A stretch of 64,000 bases of DNA, from positions 530,501 through 594,500 of the forward strand of contig JADJAH010000001.1 in the NCBI GenBank assembly GCA_016704345.1. The letters are read 5' to 3'. The translations under genes were made by a program, and so were the position numbers. A model generated the notes under the pieces. The model was not told the origin of the DNA. It searched no databases and worked only from the letters and a program-made list of their open reading frames with translations. This document shows positions 36,714-45,717 of the stretch, piece after piece (position 1 is the first letter of the stretch; every line of letters starts with the position of its first letter). Source of the stretch: Ignavibacteria bacterium (lineage in GTDB: Bacteria > Bacteroidota > Ignavibacteria > Tepidaquicellales > Tepidaquicellaceae).

Positions 36714-38012
36714 TCAAAACACAACATTCATTCCCACCGACGGTGATGCCAGGAACACTTCCGAGCTCTTAGTATCACTTACCAAAATATAATCTACAGG
36801 CAAAGAGACTGAAATTGAAAATCGATTTTCAATCATGTATTCAATCCCGAGTGTAGCCGAAGCCGTAAATTGATTACTTGATTTTCCAATTACAATTTGT
36901 GGATCGTCATCAACCGTTTGGAAATATGAATTTGCAAGTCCGATGCCAAAACCCATTGTGACTCTAAACGGATGTTCGGAAGTTCTTATGAGCAACTCGC
37001 CCTTGTATAAATGCAAATTGTTATTGGCACCGGTATTTTTGTTAAAGACATCTTGCTTCTGATATGTAATTCCCAAGCCCCCGTAACTGCTGAACCAATA
37101 TGAAAATGTCGCAGCAAAGCCTTTTCTGAACTGGACATAAGAAGGGACTTTATTATTTAGAACGGATGACATGAATATGTATCTTCCCCCCATATCGTAA
37201 GAGAATCCGGATTCAAGATCGAGACTCTCCTCTTCTTCAACTTCCAACTCTTCTACTCCTGATTCCGGAACAGGTTTCTCTCTTTCAACATGTTCCTCTT
37301 TCTTAGGATAAAGAATAGCGGAACTTCCAATAATTACCTGAAACTCCGAAAGAGTGGTTTGTTTAAATGGCTTTAGCATGAGCTCAGATAGATACTTTGA
37401 AGGCATGGCGAAATTAATGTTCTGTCCGTCCTTGTAAGTAAGATATGTTATTCCTATGAGATTCCCATCCTCGTTGAACAAACCCCCGCCACTGCTCCCA
37501 GGAGAAATTGCATTTGAAATTTTAAAAACATATTCGCTTTCCTCTTTTAGTATGTTACTTATGAGACCGTTCGATATAGTGTTTTGGAATCCCTTAGGTG
37601 TTCCAATTGCATAACACACTTCCCCAACTCGGACATCATCTGAAGAAGAAACCCGGACATAATCTTTTCTTTTACCATAATGTTTTATCAAAGCCAGATC
37701 ATGCGACTTGTCGAATGCGTAAACATACTTGACTTCGAATTCGGAATTGTCATTGAATATCAAGCTTGCAGAGAATGCTCCTTTCATTACATGAAAATTC
37801 GTTACTACAAGTCCCTCCTCGTTGAGCTGACAACCACTGCCTTGTCCTAACATCTTTCCACTCTTATCATAAGTTACCACAACAACCACAGCCTTTGAAT
37901 TTTTTTCATAGATGTCTTGAGCAGTTGATTGTGAATAAGTTTCCTCAACTATCAGGTTAAGGAATCCGAATAGTATAAAGAAAACTTTTCCTGTTCTATT
38001 TATTGATTTCAA
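36714..38012 (-). CDS. HtrA-like serine protease fused to a predicted beta-barrel
   Basis: A signal peptide (KSINRTGKVFFILFGFLNLI) is followed by a trypsin-like S1C domain with all three catalytic motifs: VVTNFHVM (His), SHDLALIK (Asp) and ISPGSSGGGLFN (Ser). After an acidic linker (EELEVEEEESLDLESG) the C-terminal ~170 residues are amphipathic beta strands with aromatic girdles, ending in VGMNVVF, as in outer-membrane barrels. No PDZ domain is seen. A TTG at 38012 gives the best signal peptide; an ATG at 38102 would add 30 residues. It follows a barrel protein gene on the same strand by little more than 20-110 bases. Confidence 0.8.
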   Translation of the reverse strand: MKSINRTGKVFFILFGFLNLIVEETYSQSTAQDIYEKNSKAVVVVVTYDKSGKMLGQGSGCQLNEEGLVVTNFHVMKGAFSASLIFNDNSEFEVKYVYAFDKSHDLALIKHYGKRKDYVRVSSSDDVRVGEVCYAIGTPKGFQNTISNGLISNILKEESEYVFKISNAISPGSSGGGLFNEDGNLIGITYLTYKDGQNINFAMPSKYLSELMLKPFKQTTLSEFQVIIGSSAILYPKKEEHVEREKPVPESGVEELEVEEEESLDLESGFSYDMGGRYIFMSSVLNNKVPSYVQFRKGFAATFSYWFSSYGGLGITYQKQDVFNKNTGANNNLHLYKGELLIRTSEHPFRVTMGFGIGLANSYFQTVDDDPQIVIGKSSNQFTASATLGIEYMIENRFSISVSLPVDYILVSDTKSSEVFLASPSVGMNVVF

Positions 38013-38123
38013 TATTCTAATAAATAAAGGATTCAAACATTTTTGGATCTTCACAGCATACTGATTTCTGCTTCTTTGAGTTATTTGCAGAATAAGACTC
38101 ATATCAATATGACATTCAGATTT

Positions 38124-38777
38124 TCAGAAGTTAATTACAGCTTGAACACCATAATCAACGTGCTTCCCAAATTGTACTGTGGCTTCAACAATATAGAAAC
38201 CTATTCTTGGACCAATCGTAGGTACCAGTTCCAGATTTGTTTGGACACTTTGATCGCTATTGAAGCGATCCCACCCGCTTTCTATAAATACTCCCCCAAG
38301 TTGTGCTAATGCGCCTACTCTAAATGACTTGCTGATTTTGTAATCTGCAGCGGCTGCAACAAACAGCCCCCAATTGATCTCGGAATAGATAAAAGCTGCA
38401 TTATGCGGAGGCCGGACATCATTGATATTCTGCTCTATGTCTCTGTATTTCCCAATTAAGATTCCCAAATCCACGCTATAAGAATTCCTCCCTTTTGATA
38501 CAGTTCCACCTCCACCAAATGAGAAGTACCCTTTTCTGCCGTTGATTTCAGTTGTTCCCGCAGATCCTGCAACACTTGCATTGCTTAAGAAGAAATCATC
38601 CGGGTGAGTATCGTGAATAAAATCATAGTCAACAGTAAGGGACTTGTATCCAAGAAATGTTCGCCACTGAAATTCTTTAGCTTGAGCAAGAGTTGGATCG
38701 GTTTTCAAAGAAAGAAGAAGTAAAACAACAAGTAATGTGGATGGATTGGCAAAGATGATCTTTGAGAAGTGTCTCAT
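38124..38777 (-). CDS. Outer-membrane beta-barrel protein
   Basis: A 217-residue protein with a signal peptide (STLLVVLLLLSLKTDPTLAQ) and about eight amphipathic strands (RTFLGYKSLTVDYDF, GYFSFGGGGTVSKGRNSYSV, FRVGALAQLGGVF), ending in VQAVINF with the C-terminal Phe used by the BAM complex. Size and layout fit an OmpA-like or OmpX-like barrel. It is upstream of and probably co-transcribed with the protease-barrel fusion. Confidence 0.75.
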   Translation of the reverse strand: MRHFSKIIFANPSTLLVVLLLLSLKTDPTLAQAKEFQWRTFLGYKSLTVDYDFIHDTHPDDFFLSNASVAGSAGTTEINGRKGYFSFGGGGTVSKGRNSYSVDLGILIGKYRDIEQNINDVRPPHNAAFIYSEINWGLFVAAAADYKISKSFRVGALAQLGGVFIESGWDRFNSDQSVQTNLELVPTIGPRIGFYIVEATVQFGKHVDYGVQAVINF

Positions 38778-39271
38778 GATTTCAATTCATTAATTTTTTA
38801 TCTATTTGAAAAATTTTTGACTTAAGTACCGCCAATACGCATTTCATTGTATTCAATTTTTCCCCAATCTAAATGTTCACTTCGCTCTATATATACTGGA
38901 TGCACTTTCGATAATGCTTCCACAAGATTCTACGTCATCATCGGCTGCCCTTCTGAGTTATCCCATTCTATTTGAATAACTTTCGCTGTTTCGCTCATCT
39001 TCATACATAATCATCTCTACTCTATTTGAATGTAATCTAAGTGAATGTAATCTAAGTGAATGTAATCTAACTCGAAAATTTCTGATTGTTTACTACTTAG
39101 AAGGTCGAAAATTATTTGATACAAGACTTTCATTTTCTGTCCATTCCCTAATAAAGTTAAGTTATTACTTGCAAACATTAAAGGCAGCGTCTTTTTTCGT
39201 TCTGAATATTTTTACAAATTATTCAGTACGATATTCATGTCTCAATTCAAACAGCACTCACGCCCACATCC
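38778..39271. other. Intergenic region with short tandem repeat
   Basis: No gene is supported in these ~490 bases. They hold a 15-bp tandem repeat (see 39027-39070) and presumably the promoter of the barrel gene at 38777, for which no perfect -7 box is visible. Confidence 0.5.
39027..39070. repeat. 15-bp tandem repeat, three copies
   Basis: TGAATGTAATCTAAG repeated three times, the last copy lacking only its final base. Preceded by degenerate TATTTGAAT segments. Confidence 0.75.
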
Positions 39272-40600
39272 TCAATACACAAAATCCTCCACCTTCTCCA
39301 ATCTTCCTTTTTGAAATTTCATGATCTGCAGGTTGTGATTTGTTCTGTTGACAATAGTGAACTTGTTATAAGGCGCTTCGTAATTTTTCAATGATTCCAA
39401 TGATTCATTCAGATCGATTCTGCTTGTATTGCCTTTTGATATTTCACTCAGCATGAGACGCATCGCACCTAATCCGAAGAAATAATTCCTTGTATCCTGC
39501 TCGCTCATATTCTTTACGTCTGACTTCTGCTCTTCAGTAATATAGAAATCTGCTTCAATATATACTGTCGGTAAAACGTCTTTGCTGCCAATCAATGACT
39601 CATCGTTGTTCCAATCACTCGTGCCCAGAACAGGCAGGCCGATACGCTGCTTAAACAAAGCAAGAGCTACTTTAGAAATCTCATCATGTCCTGCAATTGG
39701 GATGTAGATAGCATCTGCAAAACCAAATATGACGTTGAATGATCTGTCACTGTAACTTGATACAGTCACGCCATTCGATAGCATTGCCTCAGCTCTGACT
39801 CCACCCGGAAGCCGGTAAATGCTTACGAGATATTTTTTAATTATAAGGGAATCGGACATCTCTTTAGTTATCCCGATCTTTCTGATCTTCTCTAGATCCG
39901 TGGCTGTAATGTTTCCAAAGTCAATGAACCTGTCATTCTCCTCAAGAAATTTTCTTATCTCGCCGGTTTCGTTGCTCAGGTCATACTGATCTTTTTGATA
40001 ATACTTTGTCAGTAAAACTGAATCTGACCGGCTTCTTATTTCTTCTGCAAATCCATCAGCGTAAAGTTTTCCATAAGTATCTTCCGACAAAACAATAAAT
40101 CTTTTCATGCTGAGTTTATCAACTGCATACTTAGCCATCAGCCTTCCTCTTATGTCATAAGTGGGATTGAGCTGAAACACAAATGGATTCTTCTCCGCTA
40201 TAAAATTCACCGTGGCTGTTGGAGAAATTACAGGCATTTTGTGGAAATCAGCGGCACCGGCCGAATTGACAAGCTCCGCACTAAAGACCGGACCAATTAC
40301 TGATACTACCGAGGGATCACTTCCAAATTTATTCAATGCATCAATTGTCTTTTCCGGATCTTTGCCTGTGTCTTCGATGATTATTTGTACTTTCAGACTT
40401 TCGTTACCCTGCTCATATTCAGTAAGCGCGTCCTTAATCCCTTTCAACATTTGCTCACCGGTCGCTTTGTCCGGCGAACCAGGCGAGTCTTTCATCAATG
40501 GCAATGCAACGCCAATCTTTATCTGGGAGAAAGACTGTGCCGCGATAAGCATTGATATGAAGATCAGTAATATTATGTTCTGTAGTTTCACTATTCCCAT
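39272..40600 (-). CDS. ABC-type branched-chain amino acid transporter-like substrate-binding protein
   Basis: A 442-residue secreted protein with a signal peptide (IILLIFISMLIAAQSFS|Q) and a periplasmic-binding-protein type 1 fold (IKIGVALPLMKDSPGSPDKA, VSVIGPVFSAELVNSAGAAD, MPVISPTATVNFI, RFIVLSEDTYGKLYADGF). LivJ-like proteins bind amino acids or amides, but no permease or ATPase genes are nearby, so it may act in sensing or with a distant transporter. The second half (LVSIYRLPGG ... YIPIAGHDE) retains the fold. Its start overlaps the end of guaA by 10 bases. Confidence 0.8.
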   Translation of the reverse strand: MGIVKLQNIILLIFISMLIAAQSFSQIKIGVALPLMKDSPGSPDKATGEQMLKGIKDALTEYEQGNESLKVQIIIEDTGKDPEKTIDALNKFGSDPSVVSVIGPVFSAELVNSAGAADFHKMPVISPTATVNFIAEKNPFVFQLNPTYDIRGRLMAKYAVDKLSMKRFIVLSEDTYGKLYADGFAEEIRSRSDSVLLTKYYQKDQYDLSNETGEIRKFLEENDRFIDFGNITATDLEKIRKIGITKEMSDSLIIKKYLVSIYRLPGGVRAEAMLSNGVTVSSYSDRSFNVIFGFADAIYIPIAGHDEISKVALALFKQRIGLPVLGTSDWNNDESLIGSKDVLPTVYIEADFYITEEQKSDVKNMSEQDTRNYFFGLGAMRLMLSEISKGNTSRIDLNESLESLKNYEAPYNKFTIVNRTNHNLQIMKFQKGRLEKVEDFVY

Positions 40601-42160
40601 TCAATTGTTGCGGGCGGCTTAGAGCTTATATCGTAAACCACCCTGTTAACTCCTTTGACTCTGTTTATTATCATGTTTGAAGTTTCCGCAAGAAAGTCTT
40701 TTTCAAAACCATAGAAATCTGCCGTCATTCCGTCAACCGAGGTGACTGCCCTCAGAGCAATCACATTCTCATAACTCCTCTCATCTCCCATCACACCCAC
40801 AGTCTGTACAGGTAAGAGTACCGCAAAAGCCTGCCATATCTTTCCATAAAGCCCGTGCTTCTTCAACTGTCCGATATAAATTTCGTCAACATCCCTGAGC
40901 AGGTCAAGTTTCTCTTTGTCAATGTCACTCATCACTCTTATTGCGAGTCCGGGACCCGGGAACGGATGCCTGAATATAAGCTCTTTCGGAATTCCCAGCT
41001 TGAGCCCTATCTCTCTGACTTCATCTTTGAACAATTCTCTGAACGGTTCGATGAGCTTGAATTTCATTCTTTCAGGAAGTCCGCCGACATTGTGATGAGT
41101 CTTGATAGTGGCAGACGGTCCCTTGAACGAAACAGATTCTATCACGTCCGGATATAGCGTTCCCTGAACAAGATACTTTGCCCCTTTAATCCGCTTTGCT
41201 TCTTTTTCAAATACATCAATGAATGTCTTGCCGATTATCTTTCTCTTCATCTCCGGATCAGTGATACCTTTCAAGCGCTTAAGAAACAGTTCCGAAGCAT
41301 CTACAAAATCCAGATTGATCTTGTAACTCTTTCTGAAAAGCTCAACAACTTTTTTACTTTCGTCTTTCCGCATCAATCCGTTATCGATATGAATACAGAC
41401 AAGATTCTTTCCGATTGCTTTGTGCGCAAGCACTGCGGCTACCGATGAATCAACTCCTCCGCTTAAAGCACATATCACTTTCCCGCCTCCCGCAGTATTT
41501 CTGATCTCTTCAACTTTGCGATCAATAAATGATGACGGCATGAATAAATTCTTTACTCCGCAAATTCCAAATACAAAATTTGACAGGATTGTTCTGCCGT
41601 GCTGAGTGTGTTCAACTTCGGGATGAAATTGCAGTCCATAAACAAACCCGGAGACTTGTTCGAAAACTGCTTACAACATCAGACGAGCTTTTTGATGTAA
41701 CACTAAATTCTTCCGGGAGCCGGTCAATTGAATCTCCATGGCTCATCCATACAATCAGTGAGGAAGGAATACCTTTGAACAGCTTACCCCTCTTCGAAAT
41801 TGTGATTGAAGTATTGCCGTATTGTCTTTGTTTTGATCTGTGAAGTTTTCCGCCATACATACTGCTAAGAAGCTGAAGGCCGTAACAAATTCCAAGCACA
41901 GGAAACTTTGCCGCGATAATTCTGTCAAGCACACTCTTGTCTATTTCAGGAGAATCCTTACTGAGCACGCTCGAAGGACCGCCCGAAAGTATTAGTCCGC
42001 GGAATTCGTAATTTTCAGATCTTTCCAGTAAGAATTTTTCGATGTCTACGTTAAATGGTTGTATCTCACAATAGACTTTGAGTTCCCTCAATCGTCTTGC
42101 TATTAGTTGAGTGTACTGAGAACCGAAATCCAGTATCAATATGAAATCAAGTTTCTTCAT
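40591..42160 (-). CDS. guaA: GMP synthase (glutamine-hydrolysing), one frameshift
   Basis: Converts XMP to GMP. The N-terminal class I glutamine amidotransferase has its nucleophile in LGICYGLQLL and the His/Glu pair in GLQFHPEVEHTQHG; the ATP-pyrophosphatase domain has ALSGGVDSSVAA; the C-terminal dimerisation domain ends in SSKPPATIEWE. The frame breaks near 41663-41666: reducing AAAA (plus strand) to AAA joins DVVSSF to EQVSGFVYGLQFHPEVEHTQ. With that repair it is a normal ~522-residue enzyme, so an essential gene is interrupted only by a probable consensus error. The adjacent BadF-type kinase gene ends immediately before its start. Confidence 0.95.
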
Positions 42161-43093
42161 TCAGATTATCTCCGCAGGTTTAAATTTTCCGGCCGCGATT
42201 AGGACAGCTCCGAAAGACGGACTGTGGCGGCGTTTGACTACTTTCACTTTTCCAATTTTATAAATACTTCTTTTCAGTTTTCGGGAGAGAATGTTTTCAT
42301 TTTGTATGATGCTTCCTGTAAACGCTATTTCAATCAGAGTCTTCCTACCTGATATCTTCATGTAGGTGTTAATGTGCCACATCAATCCTTCGACAGCTTC
42401 ATCAACAATTCGCCTGCTCAAAGTACAACCTTCCTGAGCGGAAATCAAAACGATTGGGGCAATTGACTGAATTGCGAATTTACCGCCGAAGATCATTGAG
42501 TTTATGTTTGAACTGTCTATTCCGAATTCATTGCGGAGATTCACTGACAAACGGCTTAACTTGCCGGCTAATTTCTTCTCGTCAAATTCGCGGGCTACGA
42601 TGTTCAACGCTCTCTTCCCTATCCAATATCCGCTTCCCTCATCACCGAATATTCTTCCCCAGCCTCCCACTCTGATAACTCTGTTTTCCGAATGTCCATA
42701 GAGTACGGAGCCCGTACCGCTGATAAGAATTATTCCATCATTGCCGTCAAAAGATCCTGCCAGAGCGGTCATAGCATCTGTTGTTGCAGTGACAGAAGCT
42801 CCGGTCAATTTCGAAAGAATCTTCTGTATTTCCTGCCTGTCCTTATCTTCTCTTGCCCCTGCTGCACCTACGCAAATTCCCATACATGATGACATCTCCA
42901 GTCCGATCTTCTTTGCTGAATCGCTGATGAATCCGGCAATGGCATTAGAATACTCTTTGGCGCCGGTAAGCGAATAGTGAATGCCTTTATATGAGCGGGT
43001 TGAAATGATCCCGAACTCTTCGGATGCAAGCAACACTTCACACTTCGTTCCGCCGGAATCTATACCGGCGTAAAACTTTCTATTTGGTTTCAT
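42161..43093 (-). CDS. BadF/BcrA-type ATPase, probable N-acetylglucosamine kinase
   Basis: A 310-residue ASKHA-fold protein with phosphate motif 1 YAGIDSGGTKCEVLL, the middle ATTDAMTALAG, phosphate motif 2 IILISGTGSVLYG and the GGWGRIFGDEGSGYWIG loop characteristic of N-acetylglucosamine kinase-like members of the BadF/BadG/BcrA/BcrD family. It probably phosphorylates an amino sugar, feeding cell-wall recycling, though substrate is inferred only. Its stop directly abuts the guaA start codon. Confidence 0.85.
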   Translation of the reverse strand: MKPNRKFYAGIDSGGTKCEVLLASEEFGIISTRSYKGIHYSLTGAKEYSNAIAGFISDSAKKIGLEMSSCMGICVGAAGAREDKDRQEIQKILSKLTGASVTATTDAMTALAGSFDGNDGIILISGTGSVLYGHSENRVIRVGGWGRIFGDEGSGYWIGKRALNIVAREFDEKKLAGKLSRLSVNLRNEFGIDSSNINSMIFGGKFAIQSIAPIVLISAQEGCTLSRRIVDEAVEGLMWHINTYMKISGRKTLIEIAFTGSIIQNENILSRKLKRSIYKIGKVKVVKRRHSPSFGAVLIAAGKFKPAEII

Positions 43094-43232
43094 CGGGAAG
43101 TCAAATTATCAATATTAGCCGAGAATAAAAATTGCAATAATGTTAAGTCAAAATCCGAAGTAAGGATAATTGCTTTAAGATAAAATCTTCAGAGCCAAAC
43201 AATTATATTGCCATTTAAAAAACTCATACAAA

Positions 43233-43919
43233 TTGAAAAGGGAAATTTTAGACAAGGGATTCATTCAGGTAATAGACAAGCTCGGTAATGATCTTACAGT
43301 AGTAAACTCAGCGAGAGTATCATTTGGAAAACGAAAGGAAAAGTTTGATGAAAGCGACAGAAAGCTCGTCAAGTATCTTGCAAAACATAAGCACTGGTCG
43401 CCGTTCAGACATTTGATGGTACAGTTTCATGTGAAGGCGCCCGAATTTGTAATGAGACAATGGTATAAACATGTAGTAGGGATTGAGACAACTTCAACTT
43501 CTTCGGCAAAGGATCACGCATGGAATGAGATAAGCGGGAGATATGTGCCGGTAACGGACTTCTATTCTCCTCACAATTGGAGGCGGCAGTCTGATGATAA
43601 TAAGCAGGCTTCGGAAGGAAGCATTGATAATCAGGAAGCGGCAAATAATTTATTCAGTGAAGTAATGCAGCATGTGTTGAATTCATACGAAAAATTGCTT
43701 GAGCTTGGCGTGGCAAAGGAACAGGCAAGAATGATACTTCCTCTAAATCAATATACAGAAGTTTACTGGACTGCTTCGTTTCAGGCGATCATGAATTTTA
43801 TTGATCTTCGCGATGAAGCCACTGCGCAATGGGAGATACGCGAGTATGCTAAGGCTATGAAAGAAATGATGCTTGAGATCTATCCTGAAACAACAAAAAT
43901 TTGGTTTGAAGTCAACTGA
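43233..43919 (+). CDS. thyX: FAD-dependent thymidylate synthase ThyX
   Basis: A 228-residue ThyX: FRHLMVQFHVKAPEFVMRQW followed by NEISGRYVPV and, near the end, NQYTEVYWTASFQAIMNFID and AQWEIREYAKAM. It methylates dUMP to dTMP using methylenetetrahydrofolate, FAD and NADPH. The signature RHRxxSxNExSxRY is altered: after RQWYKH there is a 12-residue insertion before NE, and the second Arg of RHR is absent. The only start available in frame is a TTG at 43233. It is divergent from the BadF gene. Confidence 0.9.
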   Translation: MKREILDKGFIQVIDKLGNDLTVVNSARVSFGKRKEKFDESDRKLVKYLAKHKHWSPFRHLMVQFHVKAPEFVMRQWYKHVVGIETTSTSSAKDHAWNEISGRYVPVTDFYSPHNWRRQSDDNKQASEGSIDNQEAANNLFSEVMQHVLNSYEKLLELGVAKEQARMILPLNQYTEVYWTASFQAIMNFIDLRDEATAQWEIREYAKAMKEMMLEIYPETTKIWFEVN

Positions 43920-43947
43920 ATTCTGAGGACTCCTTAACCGTTTTTTT

Positions 43948-44847
43948 TCAGTTGCGCGTCAGAATGCTTTTCAATACTTGTCCCGCCATATTTGGATTCT
44001 CTTTGAATCTTCTTATTGAATATTCATACCATCTTTCACCAAACGGGACATAAACCCTCACACGATTTCCTTCCTTAACAAGATTGTCTCTTATGCCTTC
44101 TCTTACACCAAGCAACATTTGAAATTCATAATCTTCCCGTTTCAAACCAAACTCACGGATTAGTTTTTTTGATTCACTAATTATCCACTCGTCATGCGTG
44201 GCAATGCCGCAATAAGCTTTTCTCTCAATGGCAGTCCTTAGTATTTTCACAAAATTCTTGCGTATGTCATCAGCATCTTTGAACGCAATCTCTTCAGGTT
44301 CAATATATATTCCTTTGCAAATTCTGAAGTTCGCTTTCTGCTGGGTTAGTCTTATAATGTCGTCATTACTTCTCTTCAGGTACGATTGAATCACTATTCC
44401 AACATTGTCAAACTTCTTTCTGCACTCCTCAAAGATTCTAATTGTTGATTCAGTAACTGAAGAATCTTCCATATCGATCCTGACGAAGCGATTTACACTT
44501 TTTGCTTTAGCAAGAATTTCTTCCGTCAATTCCAAACAAAAATCAAAATCAATATTGAGCCCCAGCATTGTAAGTTTGATAGACATGTTGCAGTCAAGTT
44601 TGTGACTGTCTATTGCTTCAAGTGCTATTATGTTTTCGTCTTTACATTTCTGAGCTTCGCTCCTTTCGGAGATTGACTCGCCAAGCACATCTAACGTAGC
44701 CATTAAATTTTTCGAATTCAGATTCTTGACTGAACTCACGGCATCCAGTAGATTGTCACCGGCAATGTATCTGCCGGCAAACATTTTTACGACCGACTTC
44801 GGCATTGCCTGAATAACAGGGATCATCAGCTTGTTTAGTATTTTCAT
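43948..44847 (-). CDS. Proline dehydrogenase family protein
   Basis: A 299-residue flavoenzyme of the PRODH TIM-barrel family that oxidises proline to pyrroline-5-carboxylate. Visible motifs are SIKLTMLGLNIDFDFCLELT, RFVRIDMEDSSVTEST (FAD site), RICKGIYIEPEEIAF, ATHDEWIISES, YEFQMLLGVREGIRDNL and the substrate-binding YEYSIRRFKENPN with two arginines. Monofunctional length; no P5C dehydrogenase domain. It is preceded (upstream on its strand) by the terminator of the next gene. Confidence 0.92.
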   Translation of the reverse strand: MKILNKLMIPVIQAMPKSVVKMFAGRYIAGDNLLDAVSSVKNLNSKNLMATLDVLGESISERSEAQKCKDENIIALEAIDSHKLDCNMSIKLTMLGLNIDFDFCLELTEEILAKAKSVNRFVRIDMEDSSVTESTIRIFEECRKKFDNVGIVIQSYLKRSNDDIIRLTQQKANFRICKGIYIEPEEIAFKDADDIRKNFVKILRTAIERKAYCGIATHDEWIISESKKLIREFGLKREDYEFQMLLGVREGIRDNLVKEGNRVRVYVPFGERWYEYSIRRFKENPNMAGQVLKSILTRN

Positions 44848-44965
44848 AAGATTCTCAGGTTTAAGAATGTCCGGCGTGAATCAGCTCAGACAGTATTTTG
44901 TGTACTTGTAAAATAACTATCCAAAGCAAATTAATATATGTTCTTTGAGTGCCATAAAAAGAAAA

Positions 44966-44992
44966 CCGGCAATGTCAGTTGTGACATGCCGG
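44966..44992 (-). terminator. Terminator hairpin near 45 kb
   Basis: Stem CCGGC-A-ATGTCA with TGACATGCCGG around a GTTG loop. On the minus strand it is followed by TTTTCTTTTTA, a good Rho-independent terminator. It lies between the secreted protein gene (45221) and the proline dehydrogenase start. Confidence 0.7.
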
Positions 44993-45063
44993 CCAGGAGG
45001 AATAAGAATATTTCAACGATTATGAGAAATCAATGGTCAATGTGATTCTCAGCTCTTTAACAA

Positions 45064-45168
45064 TAATTTTAACATCCTTGAATCCCTTCTCTTTCCCAAA
45101 GAAGGAGAATTCACAAGAAAGACCCAACCCTCATTAAATCTCACTTGCTATCAAGGATGTTAAAATTA
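45064..45168. repeat. 105-bp segment bounded by 18-bp perfect inverted repeats
   Basis: TAATTTTAACATCCTTGA at 45064-45081 and TCAAGGATGTTAAAATTA at 45151-45168 are exact reverse complements. The inside holds a small imperfect hairpin (TCTTTCCCAAAGA) and the string AAGAAAGACCCAACCCTC, which also occurs near 2017-2034. No coding potential. It may be a MITE-like element or a structured RNA. Confidence 0.65.
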
Positions 45169-45220
45169 CTGATATTGGAATGAACAAATAATCTTTGACT
45201 CAGAATTTTCCCGACTACAA

Positions 45221-45652
45221 TTACTTCTTATCCTTCTGCTCAATTGCTCCGGTATTTCGAACAACCTTAATCAAGACGGAATAATCCTCTTTTGTCTGAA
45301 CCATAACATCAGCGGGACTGAATCCTGCAGGTTCAAAATCCTTTATTGCTCCGTCAACGTCATTGGGATATGCCATGATCTTAATATCGTCTGTCTGATT
45401 CAAACAATTTCTGGAAATCATAAAAGTACCGTCTGAACTGATGGTTACTTTCTCAAGAACAATTGTACCGATCAAGGGAGTATTTGTAGAAACAACTTCT
45501 ATTGTTCCTCCTCTTACCGGAGTAAGGTCATCTGCATATACTGCCTTGCCTTTTATTTTGTCGGGACTATTGCCGGCAAAAGAATTTTCCGTAAAGGCCG
45601 TTAGCAGCAAGATCAAACCTGCAAGCCTCAGAAAAAAATTTAAGCTTTTCAT
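45221..45652 (-). CDS. Secreted carboxypeptidase-regulatory-like beta protein
   Basis: A 143-residue protein with a signal peptide (LAGLILLLTAFTENSFA|G), then a beta-rich domain (KIKGKAVYADDLTPVRGGTI ... VTISSDGTFMISRN) that looks like the carboxypeptidase regulatory (Ig-like) fold used in envelope proteins. AGGAGGA precedes the ATG. It is monocistronic, with the structured region at 45064-45168 and a terminator downstream. Function unknown. Confidence 0.65.
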   Translation of the reverse strand: MKSLNFFLRLAGLILLLTAFTENSFAGNSPDKIKGKAVYADDLTPVRGGTIEVVSTNTPLIGTIVLEKVTISSDGTFMISRNCLNQTDDIKIMAYPNDVDGAIKDFEPAGFSPADVMVQTKEDYSVLIKVVRNTGAIEQKDKK

Positions 45653-45717
45653 ATTTCCTCCTGTGTCTTTTCTAAAGAGTTTTTTAAATTAGTCATTTGA
45701 TTGGTGGTATTGAATCT

